Assembly: GCF_021018895.1 (NCBI RefSeq)
Contig: NC_079373.1
Span: 19,847,501-19,911,500 of the forward strand
DNA from: Seriola aureovittata
Lineage: Eukaryota; Chordata; Actinopteri; Carangiformes; Carangidae
Reading direction: 5' to 3'
DNA length: 64,000 nucleotides
Position numbers and translations under genes: made by a program
In this document: one piece after another, positions 60,901-64,000 of the stretch
Layout of the letters: every line of letters begins with the position of its first letter
Position numbering within the stretch: the stretch's first letter is position 1
The notes under the pieces: model-generated
What the model saw: only the letters and a program-made list of their open reading frames with translations
What the model was told of the DNA's origin: nothing
Database searches by the model: none

Positions 60901-62393
60901 ATAGTTTCCTTCTTCTTCAACACTCTGAAGTTTATGTTCATTTTTCTGTCAATCTCTCAGAGCAAATCGGAGATATAAAGGTCAATTTAGAAGTGTCAGG
61001 TAAAGTCCTTGACATTTAAACAGCCATTCGGCGAATAGAGTCGAAGGCTATTATTGGATGCCTCTGACTTCAAGTCATTATCATTTTTCAGAGATTAAAG
61101 ATGACTGCCCACATTCTCCAGATATTATTGGAAGGTGGCACCACAAATTTGATTGATCTTCGGCCATTAAAACATGTTGGACAAGGCAGACCCCTAACTT
61201 TATATCAGTGAATGAAACAGATTTTTTCTTGACTGCATCTCAACTCATTCACCTTATGGATGAGTCAGTGAGGAAATTGATCCATAGAGGGAGATGTCAG
61301 GCTACTTCTTGTGCTAATGGAATCAGGAACCTGGTAGGCTTTGATCAGCTGTGTAGTTGTCATTGATAAGTCAGTAGTTCTTATTGCATGAACCCCTGCT
61401 CCCTTTGTCTCCTGAAGGCATTACAGCAAGAGATTTTATCGACCCTCGCGTCGAGGGGAAGAGTCGGCTGGAGACGTTCTGGGACTTCCTGTCTGAAGCC
61501 CTGTCTGTCAGAACGGGGAGTATCAACATTTTCAGCGTAGCAGACAGAGAGGAGAAAACAGTGGACATTCATTTCTATGTGCTCACTGATAATGGCTACC
61601 TGCACCCAGAGAAACTGCACGCTGTCCTCGCCGCACATAAAAAGAAGGTATATGTGTCTGATAGATAGCGATCAATGCTCATATATCAAGTGATGCACCT
61701 GGGAGCTGGAGGGGGAAGAGATAACAGGGCTTTTTATCTGCCCTTTTATTTTCACACCAACTTTCTGTCTGTTTACTGCTTGGCCCTGTCATGTCTCTTT
61801 GTCTCTCCCATTCATTTGTTGTCTTTGTCTCCCCTCTTTTTGCAACATGCTTTCATGTTTTGATTGTGATTTGTCTCTCATGCTTAACTCTATGCCTTGC
61901 TGCTATAAAGAAAAATGAACAATAATAGAATAGACTTTATGTAGATTCCTCTTTTGCACTGCCTGTGAAGTCATTTTATCTGTCCAAATGTATCTCACTA
62001 AGTACCCCTCACCACCAACATTGGAGCTATAAAACCTTGTATCTTCAGTGACAATTACTGTAATTCCCATTTTTGTCTCCCCCACCTCCTCCCTTCTTCC
62101 CTGCACTCTCCACAGCTGCAGTCACTGCTGCGTGTGAATGTGAAACAGGTGCAAGTAGATGAGTGTGTGCGAACAGACTGCAAGACTTCCAGCGGCTGCT
62201 CCACGCAGTTAAGCATCAGTGATTCGCCCACTCTGGTAGACTCTGGTGCTTTATCCCTGGTGTCAGTGAAGGTGACATCCTCAGCTGTGTGTGGTTGCGC
62301 CTCCAGAGAAATGACCCACCAGCCCTGCTCGTCCTACCCCAGTAACCCTTGCCTTAATGGGGGGAACTGCATCGACACCCAGAATGGATACAG
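4050..62393 (+). CDS. Type III cadherin (neural-cadherin / CadN / Hz-cadherin-like), 5' 22 exons, 3'-incomplete
   Basis: Large calcium-dependent adhesion receptor, here represented by its signal peptide and most of its ectodomain. Joining 22 exons gives 6377 nt with every junction phase-consistent. The product has a signal peptide (residues 1-16 or so), then about 17 cadherin repeats with recurring DxNDN, LDRE/LDYE and AxDxD motifs. A non-cadherin block follows (about 1950-2060), then a Cys-rich segment and an EGF start (CxNGGxC, near 2110-2126). Family knowledge: type III cadherins of insects and non-mammalian vertebrates have about 15-17 EC repeats, a membrane-proximal block, EGF and LamG domains, one membrane helix and a catenin-binding tail, and act at neuronal contacts. 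Fat cadherins have about 34 repeats and classic cadherins five, so both fit less well. The membrane and cytoplasmic parts lie beyond the window. Exact orthology is inferred. Confidence 0.88.
9065..9128. repeat. C-rich low-complexity tract (CCCCACCC)n
   Basis: Consecutive short runs of four to seven C separated by single A or T, giving an almost purine-free + strand. The minus strand therefore carries repeated G-runs that could form a quadruplex. It lies within intron 1. Confidence 0.7.
10318..10475. repeat. Probable interspersed repeat fragment
   Basis: The stretch with 'ttcggttacctgccgatcc' and 'gatccgataccagtgctc' resembles a sequence recurring in fish genomes as a dispersed repeat. I identify it from recollection of the family only. 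No termini or target duplications are visible. Confidence 0.35.
10571..11131. repeat. Non-autonomous interspersed repeat with internal duplication
   Basis: It starts near 'aaaggtataatatggaactg' and ends near 'gagacccctagtggcag', both phrases typical of a dispersed teleost repeat. Internally, 'ataattcggctcc' followed by a '...taaaaa...tcctgaa' segment occurs twice, near 10738 and near 10940. No open frame in it resembles a transposase. Boundaries are approximate. Confidence 0.45.
16071..16294. repeat. (TCTTC)n pentanucleotide microsatellite, about 220 bp
   Basis: A nearly pure TCTTC array with a few interruptions (ctcct, ctttt variants). The strand asymmetry is complete: pyrimidines on +, purines on -. 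It is open in several frames on both strands, which produces spurious Ser/Leu/Phe-rich and Arg/Glu/Lys-rich frames. A polypurine-polypyrimidine mirror tract of this length can form triplex DNA. Confidence 0.95.
16790..17870 (-). mobile_element. 5'-truncated non-LTR (LINE) retrotransposon, reverse transcriptase remnant
   Basis: Reading the minus strand from about 17840 downward gives degenerate reverse-transcriptase blocks in the right order. A fingers-like '[11 protein letters not shown]' comes first, then '[19 protein letters not shown]' (palm motif A) near 17674-17615 and 'YAVPQGF' near 17490. The 'LFADDTNLF' catalytic box follows near 17415-17390, and then '[10 protein letters not shown]' near 17150. 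Several stops and frameshifts interrupt it. No endonuclease domain is present upstream, and an A-rich 3' end with aataaaa-like sequence lies near 16800. That is the picture of a dead, 5'-truncated LINE copy inserted antisense to the cadherin gene. The clade (Rex1/CR1/L2-like) cannot be settled by eye. Confidence 0.85.
21990..22815 (-). mobile_element. PIF/Harbinger DNA transposon remnant
   Basis: The minus strand between about 22260 and 22000 translates, with stops and frame changes, to '[13 protein letters not shown]' followed by '[20 protein letters not shown]'. These are the conserved core of the Harbinger (DDE_Tnp_4) transposase: the first catalytic Asp in 'DGSH' and the 'DYYNRKG...LQAVVDH' block. 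An upstream 'RVAVAIW' matches the preceding region of the family. The DNA to the right (22680-22800) carries an inverted-repeat hairpin. The copy has internal stops and is not functional. Its ends are approximate, and an adjoining dispersed repeat near 21480-21950 may belong to the same or a neighbouring element. Confidence 0.8.
22685..22776. repeat. Imperfect inverted repeat (hairpin) within the Harbinger region
   Basis: 'gaacacaagtggtcagctgg' near 22685 is mirrored by 'ggctgtccacttgtgttcgg' near 22754, about 20-25 bp with few mismatches. The spacer is about 45 bp. Such subterminal hairpins are common near transposon ends. Confidence 0.7.
23998..24050. repeat. (ATCC)n tetranucleotide microsatellite
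   Basis: About 13 perfect copies of CCAT/ATCC in intron 1. The minus strand reads as an artificial Met-Asp-Gly-Trp repeat, which is not a gene. Confidence 0.95.
24839..25546. mobile_element. 708-bp TIR element (non-autonomous DNA transposon / MITE)
   Basis: The left end 'atagagtgctgcacgaatga' and the right end 'attcctgcagcactctat' are inverted copies, with two mismatches over 22 bp. Inside the termini a looser inverted similarity continues: 'gttccctcg' near 24894 matches 'gagggaacc' near 25478. No transposase frame is present. A target-site duplication is not evident. It probably moved with enzymes supplied by an autonomous relative; the superfamily is unassigned. Confidence 0.7.
27145..27186. 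repeat. (AC)n microsatellite
   Basis: Uninterrupted CA dinucleotide array of about 20 units in intron 1. Confidence 0.95.
28337..28368. repeat. Compound (TG)n(AG)n microsatellite
   Basis: A TG run changes directly into an AG run within intron 1. Confidence 0.85.
29513..29710 (+). CDS. Exon 2: end of EC3, start of EC4
   Basis: Residues 334-400, between acceptor cccccag and donor GATG|gtaagc. It completes EC3 with [11 protein letters not shown] (DVNDN at 348-352), a full calcium linker, and opens EC4 ([19 protein letters not shown], then [11 protein letters not shown]). Both junctions are phase 1. A long CA array begins 18 nt after the donor. Confidence 0.9.
29728..29784. repeat. (AC)n microsatellite
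   Basis: CA array with a few CATA interruptions, starting close to the exon 2 donor. It may vary in length between alleles and is near enough to influence splicing. Confidence 0.95.
30191..30300. repeat. (AC)n microsatellite, about 110 bp
   Basis: Long CA array interrupted near 30248 and near 30200. It yields artificial His-Thr frames on + and Cys-Val frames on -. Confidence 0.95.
30767..31110. repeat. Probable dispersed repeat
   Basis: 'agctgccctgtggagttttc' followed by a CTTCTT-rich segment and 'ctttgatggccgttgcattt' resembles a sequence seen repeatedly in fish genomes. No termini are identified, and the assignment rests on recollection of the family. Confidence 0.35.
32342..32379. repeat. 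38-bp dispersed duplicate, copy A (intron 2)
   Basis: It matches 35413-35450 at 36 of 38 positions ('gatcagttttcacctaaatg' and onward). It lies 75 bp before exon 3. Copies of the 12-mer 'gttagtattcaa' flank it at 32326-32337 and 32379-32390. Confidence 0.85.
32455..32680 (+). CDS. Exon 3: end of EC4, start of EC5
   Basis: Residues 400-475. It carries '[20 protein letters not shown]' and '[12 protein letters not shown]', typical cadherin strands. EC4 ends in 'AGARAPQF', without the DxNDN calcium linker. EC5 then begins with '[14 protein letters not shown]'. Phase 1 in; phase 2 out, at CAGCC|gtgagt. Confidence 0.9.
32681..34966 (+). other. Intron 3
   Basis: Mostly occupied by the Tc1/mariner-like element (32788-34147), followed by a short TATC run and AT-rich DNA. 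The acceptor is ttctgcag at 34966. Confidence 0.8.
32788..34147 (+). mobile_element. Tc1/mariner-like DNA transposon, internally deleted
   Basis: Long terminal inverted repeats of about 200 bp frame it. The left arm runs 'cagtgctgtgaaaaagtatt' to 'ggccctatgtgaaaaagtaa'. The right arm begins near 33970 with 'caattactttttcacatagg' and reads back through matching sequence. It starts after a TA, the usual Tc1 target. Inside, the + strand from 33182 reads with frameshifts as a Tc1 transposase: '[17 protein letters not shown]' (helix-turn-helix region), '[12 protein letters not shown]' (first catalytic Asp, near 33633) and '[15 protein letters not shown]' (near 33733). It then jumps to the family's 3' sequence near 33800. 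The segment with the second Asp and the last acidic residue is absent, so the copy is dead. The outermost part of the right arm is eroded. Confidence 0.9.
34967..35171 (+). CDS. Exon 4: body of EC5
   Basis: Residues 475-543. It includes '[20 protein letters not shown]' and '[12 protein letters not shown]', the usual cadherin E-F-G strands with an LDYE motif. Phase 2 in; phase 0 out, at GAG|gttagt. The acceptor is ttctgcag. Confidence 0.9.
35172..36351 (+). other. Intron 4
   Basis: Contains copy B of the 38-bp duplicate (35413-35450), a T-run near 35622-35638 and a CT-rich tract just before exon 5. Nothing else is recognisable. Confidence 0.75.
35413..35450. repeat. 38-bp dispersed duplicate, copy B (intron 4)
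   Basis: Same orientation and 36 of 38 identical to 32342-32379. It lies 242 bp downstream of exon 4. The flanks of the two copies are unrelated. Confidence 0.85.
36352..36463 (+). CDS. Exon 5: end of EC5, start of EC6
   Basis: Residues 544-581, the smallest exon apart from exon 19. It carries '[13 protein letters not shown]', an EC5-EC6 calcium linker in which the last Asn of DxNDN is Cys (C554). EC6 then begins with '[10 protein letters not shown]'. Phase 0 in; phase 1 out, at CAGG|gtgaga. Confidence 0.88.
36464..38602 (+). other. Intron 5
   Basis: AT-rich with short homopolymer runs near 36987 and 37170. No transposon ends or coding exon seen. Confidence 0.7.
38603..38852 (+). CDS. Exon 6: main part of EC6
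   Basis: Residues 581-664. It has '[19 protein letters not shown]', '[20 protein letters not shown]' and the linker '[10 protein letters not shown]'. Local GC content is clearly higher than in the flanking introns. Phase 1 in; phase 2 out, at CCAAT|gtgagc. Confidence 0.92.
38853..41598 (+). other. Intron 6
   Basis: It contains a stretch (about 40080-40640) unusually rich in CAGAC/GGCAG purine-rich motifs, and CT-rich runs near 41040-41080. No coding exon or mobile-element termini seen. Confidence 0.7.
41599..41741 (+). CDS. Exon 7: start of EC7
   Basis: Residues 664-712. It reads '[20 protein letters not shown]', then '[12 protein letters not shown]' and 'FVIDSQKG'. Acceptor ttttgcag and donor AAAG|gtgata. 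Phase 2 in, phase 1 out. Confidence 0.9.
41742..43263 (+). other. Intron 7
   Basis: Unremarkable AT-rich DNA. No repeat ends or coding exon recognised. The acceptor is ctttgtag at 43263. Confidence 0.7.
43264..43436 (+). CDS. Exon 8: end of EC7
   Basis: Residues 712-769. It contains '[20 protein letters not shown]' and ends with '[13 protein letters not shown]', a calcium linker in which the usual NDN is NNN. An N-glycosylation sequon (NVT) is visible. Phase 1 in; phase 0 out, at GAG|gtgagg. Confidence 0.9.
43630..43745 (+). repeat. Partial copy of the 'gttagcttagct' MITE family
   Basis: 'gagaagattgataccactct' and 'cagcataaggactggaacag' match the corresponding parts of the full element at 50485, in the same orientation. 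Both ends are missing. Confidence 0.6.
44581..44606. repeat. Poly(A) run, 26 nt
   Basis: Uninterrupted A homopolymer in intron 8. It could be a retroposon tail, but no body is recognisable next to it. Confidence 0.9.
44858..45026 (+). CDS. Exon 9: first half of EC8
   Basis: Residues 770-826. It begins '[20 protein letters not shown]' and carries '[16 protein letters not shown]' and 'FRIHPDTG'. The acceptor is catctcag, with donor ACAG|gtagag. Phase 0 in, phase 1 out. Confidence 0.9.
45027..45673 (+). other. Intron 9
   Basis: AT-rich. A degenerate (GGAT)n stretch lies at about 45498-45605. No other content recognised. Confidence 0.75.
45674..45844 (+). CDS. Exon 10: second half of EC8
   Basis: Residues 826-883. 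It includes '[20 protein letters not shown]' and the linker '[11 protein letters not shown]'. Acceptor tttacag; donor GAGT|gtaagt, phase 1 on both sides. Confidence 0.92.
45845..46308 (+). other. Intron 10 with G-run
   Basis: A short intron whose main feature is a (TG)n stretch running into 24 consecutive G (45978-46001) and a further G-run. The acceptor is cctgtag at 46308. Confidence 0.85.
45950..46009. repeat. (TG)n followed by poly(G)
   Basis: About 14 TG units followed by a 24-base G homopolymer, T, and 7 more G. The + (transcribed-sense) strand is strongly quadruplex-prone. The assembled length of such a homopolymer is often unreliable. Confidence 0.9.
46309..46481 (+). CDS. Exon 11: first part of EC9
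   Basis: Residues 883-940. It reads '[20 protein letters not shown]', then '[13 protein letters not shown]' and '[17 protein letters not shown]'. It has lost the LDRE-type motif seen in most repeats. Phase 1 in; phase 0 out, at CAG|gtcagt. Confidence 0.9.
46772..46796. repeat. Poly(G) run, 25 nt
   Basis: Uninterrupted G homopolymer in intron 11, the second such run within 1 kb. Confidence 0.9.
48446..48464. repeat. Short (CAGT)n tandem repeat
   Basis: Almost five copies of AGTC/CAGT in intron 11. Confidence 0.8.
49700..49867 (+). CDS. Exon 12: end of EC9, start of EC10
   Basis: Residues 941-996. It has '[20 protein letters not shown]', followed by 'NVKNQPPQW'. The EC9-EC10 junction thus lacks the DxNDN calcium ligands. 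EC10 opens with '[16 protein letters not shown]'. Acceptor accacag; donor GTG|gtatgt; phase 0 on both sides. Confidence 0.9.
50485..50874 (+). mobile_element. 390-bp MITE-like element
   Basis: 'ttaaaggagtagtcagacat' at the left and a right end finishing '...aaactgttactttaa' form imperfect inverted repeats of about 30 bp. The internal phrases 'gttagcttagctcagtataa' and 'aaacagctagcctggctatg' recur elsewhere in this window, at about 43630, 50926 and 52916. No coding capacity. Known from family recollection to be a very frequent repeat in percomorph fish; the superfamily is not assigned here. Confidence 0.7.
50926..51230 (+). repeat. Partial second copy of the same MITE family
   Basis: 'agactggaagcagggggaaa' and 'cagctggcctggatctgtcc' parallel the first copy 50 bp upstream, in the same orientation. 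The two copies form a tandem-like pair. Confidence 0.6.
51385..51634 (+). CDS. Exon 13: most of EC10
   Basis: Residues 997-1080. It carries '[20 protein letters not shown]' and ends '[10 protein letters not shown]'. With exon 14 starting (g)AT GTC AAT GAC, the best junction is ACAG|gcatga, a GC donor that restores DVNDN. An in-frame GT alternative 9 nt downstream (ACAT|gtactt) would give a Tyr in place of the linker Asp plus three extra residues. Phase 0 in, phase 1 out. Confidence 0.8.
51635..52147 (+). other. Intron 13, probable GC-AG intron
   Basis: It begins with gcatga by my reading and ends ttctcag at 52147. It holds the (TATG)n array at 51905-51951 and a short AG run near 51965. Confidence 0.65.
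51905..51951. repeat. (TATG)n tetranucleotide microsatellite
   Basis: About 12 copies of GTAT, followed by TG and AG runs. It reads as artificial Met-Tyr-Val-Cys frames. Confidence 0.95.
52148..52275 (+). CDS. Exon 14: EC10-EC11 linker and start of EC11
   Basis: Residues 1080-1122. It starts with the linker 'DVNDNVPFF', continues '[20 protein letters not shown]' and ends at '[10 protein letters not shown]'. Phase 1 in; phase 0 out, at GAG|gtttgt. Confidence 0.9.
52276..52646 (+). other. Intron 14
   Basis: Short AT-rich intron from gtttgt to ctccacag. Nothing else recognised. Confidence 0.8.
52647..52833 (+). CDS. Exon 15: body of EC11
   Basis: Residues 1123-1185. It reads 'ITYSLLSD', then '[20 protein letters not shown]' and '[20 protein letters not shown]'. 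The final basic, polar loop is longer than in most EC repeats. The donor is TCAG|gttgga, with phase 0 in and phase 1 out. Confidence 0.9.
52834..54587 (+). other. Intron 15
   Basis: It contains a third copy of the MITE family (about 52916-53194) and T-rich runs near 53610-53670. The acceptor is tttttgcag at 54587. Confidence 0.75.
52916..53194 (+). repeat. Degenerate third copy of the MITE family
   Basis: 'gtcaatagttggatgagaag' and 'ttgatgccactcttatgtct' parallel the first copy at 50485. It ends '...ccactccttaaag', like the family's right end. Orientation is the same as the others. Confidence 0.65.
54588..54731 (+). CDS. Exon 16: end of EC11, start of EC12
   Basis: Residues 1185-1233. It carries '[17 protein letters not shown]', a complete calcium linker, and '[20 protein letters not shown]' plus 'NDEDEG'. 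Phase 1 on both sides; donor GAAG|gtatgc. Confidence 0.92.
54732..56147 (+). other. Intron 16
   Basis: AT-rich, no recognised repeat ends or gene. The acceptor is gacacag at 56147. Confidence 0.75.
56148..56431 (+). CDS. Exon 17: EC12 body and start of EC13
   Basis: Residues 1233-1327. It contains '[20 protein letters not shown]', '[20 protein letters not shown]', the linker '[11 protein letters not shown]' and the beginning of EC13, '[18 protein letters not shown]'. Phase 1 in; phase 0 out, at CAG|gtgaga. Confidence 0.93.
56432..56935 (+). other. Intron 17
   Basis: AT-rich, ends ctctgcag. Nothing else recognised. Confidence 0.8.
56936..58544 (+). CDS. Exon 18: large 1.6-kb exon, EC13 to most of EC17
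   Basis: Residues 1328-1864. Successive repeats are delimited by '[12 protein letters not shown]', '[11 protein letters not shown]', '[13 protein letters not shown]', '[12 protein letters not shown]' and 'GDQNDNAHQ'. Each repeat has an LDRE/MDRE/LDFE/FDRE-type motif. EC17 includes NRSS and NGS sequons. The exon is more GC-rich than its surroundings and codes five repeat units without an intron, unlike the rest of the gene. The frame closes at AAGG|gtgagt (phase 1). A stop-free stretch continues past the donor, but its sequence is no longer cadherin-like. Confidence 0.95.
58545..59351 (+). other. Intron 18
   Basis: It contains a T-rich stretch near 58860 and a (TG)n array at about 59266-59300. 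The acceptor is ttgaacag. Confidence 0.8.
59266..59300. repeat. (TG)n microsatellite grading into GTGC
   Basis: TG dinucleotides followed by alternating purine-pyrimidine GCGTGC, just before exon 19. Alternating sequence of this kind can adopt Z-DNA. Confidence 0.9.
59352..59445 (+). CDS. Exon 19: start of last EC-like repeat
   Basis: Residues 1864-1895. It reads '[20 protein letters not shown]' and '[10 protein letters not shown]'. The '[11 protein letters not shown]' segment is, from family knowledge, characteristic of the membrane-proximal EC of CadN-type cadherins. Phase 1 in; phase 2 out, at CCAA|gtaaga. Confidence 0.88.
59446..60287 (+). other. Intron 19
   Basis: It includes a T-rich low-complexity block (about 59983-60100). 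The acceptor is ttcttag at 60287. Confidence 0.8.
59983..60100. repeat. T-rich low-complexity block
   Basis: Long T-runs separated by GG, CC or short mixed bases. It reads as Lys-rich frames on the minus strand, which are not coding. Confidence 0.85.
60288..60472 (+). CDS. Exon 20: end of last EC-like repeat
   Basis: Residues 1895-1957. It carries '[20 protein letters not shown]', '[19 protein letters not shown]' and '[20 protein letters not shown]'. No DxNDN follows: this is the transition to the non-cadherin membrane-proximal region. Phase 2 in; phase 1 out, at ACAG|gtaatg. Confidence 0.9.
60473..61417 (+). other. Intron 20
   Basis: AT-rich, nothing recognised. The acceptor is cctgaag at 61417. 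Confidence 0.75.
61418..61647 (+). CDS. Exon 21: CadN-type membrane-proximal block
   Basis: Residues 1957-2033. It reads '[20 protein letters not shown]', then '[20 protein letters not shown]' and '[19 protein letters not shown]'. It is not a cadherin repeat. The fold and position match the block that precedes the first EGF domain in type III cadherins (sometimes called the Fcc box or primitive classic cadherin domain). It is the main ground for placing the gene in that class. Phase 1 in; phase 0 out, at AAG|gtatat. Confidence 0.88.
61648..62115 (+). other. Intron 21
   Basis: AT-rich with a pyrimidine-rich acceptor region (ctctccacag). Nothing else recognised. Confidence 0.8.
62116..62393 (+). 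CDS. Exon 22: Cys-rich segment and start of first EGF-like domain
   Basis: Residues 2034-2126. It contains '[20 protein letters not shown]', '[13 protein letters not shown]' and '[19 protein letters not shown]', the opening half of an EGF module (CxxNPCxNGGxCxD). The donor is TACAG|gtgaga, phase 2. The rest of the EGF module, LamG domains, membrane helix and cytoplasmic tail must follow in exons outside the window. Confidence 0.9.
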
Positions 62394-63567
62394 GTGAGAG
62401 GCATGCCTGCAGCTGTTCAGAAGAACTGGAGATGAAAAAAAAAAAGGTCTTAAAAGACAGAAAACAGAAATAGGAGTTTCCTGATGTGCTGCAGTTTTCG
62501 CTCTAGTCTTGTCTGAGTTACTGTAAGAGTGGCATCATGGAAAATGAACCCAGAATTACTAACGGCATCTTTCGTGAGAAAAATCTCCTTCACCTGCAAC
62601 TTCAGCAAACCTAGTTGAGCTGCTCTCCCATGTTGTCAGCTGAATATAGAGTAGCAGGATTATTTGGCCTTGGTTTATTTGCCATGGAGGCAGTGTACAT
62701 CTACAGTATGTGCATATATTCTTACGTTAGTGAGTATCAAGATGGAGCCAGCCATACATGTCTGAGACCCGGAGTCAAATGAGGAGTTTGGTGTGCACCA
62801 AAATGACTAGCAGGCATTTTTAACATGTTTCATCTGTTTGTGTTGTTTGTTAGCTTCTTAACTTGTAACTGGCAGTGGCTGATGCAAACTCTTGCTCTCT
62901 GTACTTACAAAGTTTTGTTTCTTTTGCGCCCACACCCCCAACCCCACCACTCCAAATTGACAGGATTGCTTCATTAGTTTTGTGATGTATGAAATCCTGG
63001 CTGGTATCAAGGTGGAAATACTCAGCCATGGTGTTGTATGTCTTGTATCATATATTTAAAAAAAAAAAACACCATATGCACATGTTGATAAGGTTAAAAA
63101 TTAGATTTTCATCGGAGGGGGTCTTTGAAACTGAACCCTGAGTGTATCCTGTGAAGATTTTTAAATTATGTCTGCAGATTTAAAGCCTGATATTGAAATT
63201 TTAAAGTTTTGGTGCGCTGTGTTTCGCAGTACTTAACCGTAAATAATGAACATAGCCTTTGTATCAAGGTCATTAGCGAGTACTTTGAATATTAACCCTT
63301 AATATTGATAAACATCTGCAGTCAATATAAAGGCCTTCACCTTCAAGTGAATAGGTCTCTGTGGTAGTCTATCACAGAAGAAACAGCATGCAGTTCATTT
63401 CATGCACACACTAATGCCCAGATTAAATAAATATAGGGCAAAGGGATTAGTACAACTCTGGCCCCCCTCTATGCTCACAACTTTAGGAAATCTCATTTAA
63501 TGCCATTTACATGAACATGCAAGTTTGCAAAGGCACAGTCTTCTGAGAGAAAATGTACAGAACTTGT

Positions 63568-63599
<32 letters not shown>

Positions 63600-64000
63600 C
63601 ACTTTTATCTTTTAAATTGTCTCCACTGCAGTTGATCTGCACACTGCTGAGAGAAGCCCTTTCTACTGTGAGAAGAATATCTCCCCACATGTGTTATATG
63701 TGCCTTCATATGAATGCAGTGCAGCCATAAAGAATCCAATTTCTGGTTCTATCCTCTGTCGAAGGAGCTTAACAGTCAACCTCAGACAGCAGCTGATCAG
63801 ATATTGTCAGTCCAAGTGAGAAAAACATGCCACGCACTTCTTGATTTGGACTGGCATTGCTCTCACGAGCCACATGAAAGAGCAGTGAAAGAGTAAGATG
63901 CTGTGCTTGGTGTGTGCATATGTATGCATAGGCTACATTCAGCCTAAGCCATCCCTTTTGCCGTGTATGGATCAGTATTCCTGACATGTGTTGCCCCTCT
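62394..64000 (+). other. Start of intron 22, to end of window
   Basis: AT-rich DNA with a 31-base T-run near 63569-63599. I find no further exon. Short open frames near 63714-63987 lack cadherin, EGF or LamG features. Confidence 0.7.
63569..63599. repeat. Poly(T) run
   Basis: Uninterrupted T homopolymer of about 31 nt on +. If read on the minus strand it could be a retroposon poly(A) tail, but no body is recognisable beside it. Confidence 0.85.

Noticed and set aside
4050..62393. Identity as a Fat-family cadherin
   Set aside because: Only about 17 repeats precede the EGF region, and exon 21 matches the type III membrane-proximal block; Fat proteins have about 34 repeats.

Overview
The window is vertebrate genomic DNA, almost certainly from a ray-finned (teleost) fish. 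Coding exons are small, bounded by canonical splice sites and separated by AT-rich introns. The introns hold many (AC)n and other microsatellites and several transposon types common in fish genomes: a Tc1/mariner-like element, a PIF/Harbinger transposase remnant, a 5'-truncated non-LTR retrotransposon and MITE-like families. No bacterial, organellar or viral gene organisation is present.

One protein-coding gene is supported, on the + strand. It begins with a signal peptide at 4050 and leaves the window still open after an exon ending at 62393. I chained 22 coding exons whose phases agree throughout (6377 nt, 2125 codons plus 2 nt). The product is a giant extracellular cadherin with about 17 cadherin (EC) repeats. 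These are followed by a conserved non-cadherin block, a cysteine-rich stretch and the start of an EGF-like domain. This order is the arrangement of type III cadherins: Drosophila N-cadherin (CadN), fish 'neural-cadherin' and chicken Hz-cadherin. It fits them better than Fat or classic vertebrate cadherins. The laminin-G/EGF domains, membrane segment and catenin-binding tail must lie downstream of the window.

Layout: 1-3600 is upstream DNA with no recognisable gene. About 3600-4049 is a more CpG-rich stretch that probably holds the promoter and 5' UTR. 4050-5049 is exon 1 (signal peptide, EC1, EC2 and most of EC3). 5050-29512 is a 24.5-kb first intron carrying most of the transposon debris. 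29513-56431 holds exons 2-17, each 112-284 nt, spaced 0.4-3.2 kb apart. 56936-58544 is an unusual 1.6-kb exon with the end of EC13 to most of EC17. 59352-62393 holds exons 19-22 (last EC-like repeat, the membrane-proximal block, Cys-rich region, EGF start). 62394-64000 is intron.

Nothing here looks like an undescribed multi-gene system. The points most worth checking are a probable GC-AG intron after exon 13, three EC junctions lacking the calcium-binding linker, an Arg-rich RxxR segment between EC2 and EC3, and a 38-bp near-identical sequence in introns 2 and 4.
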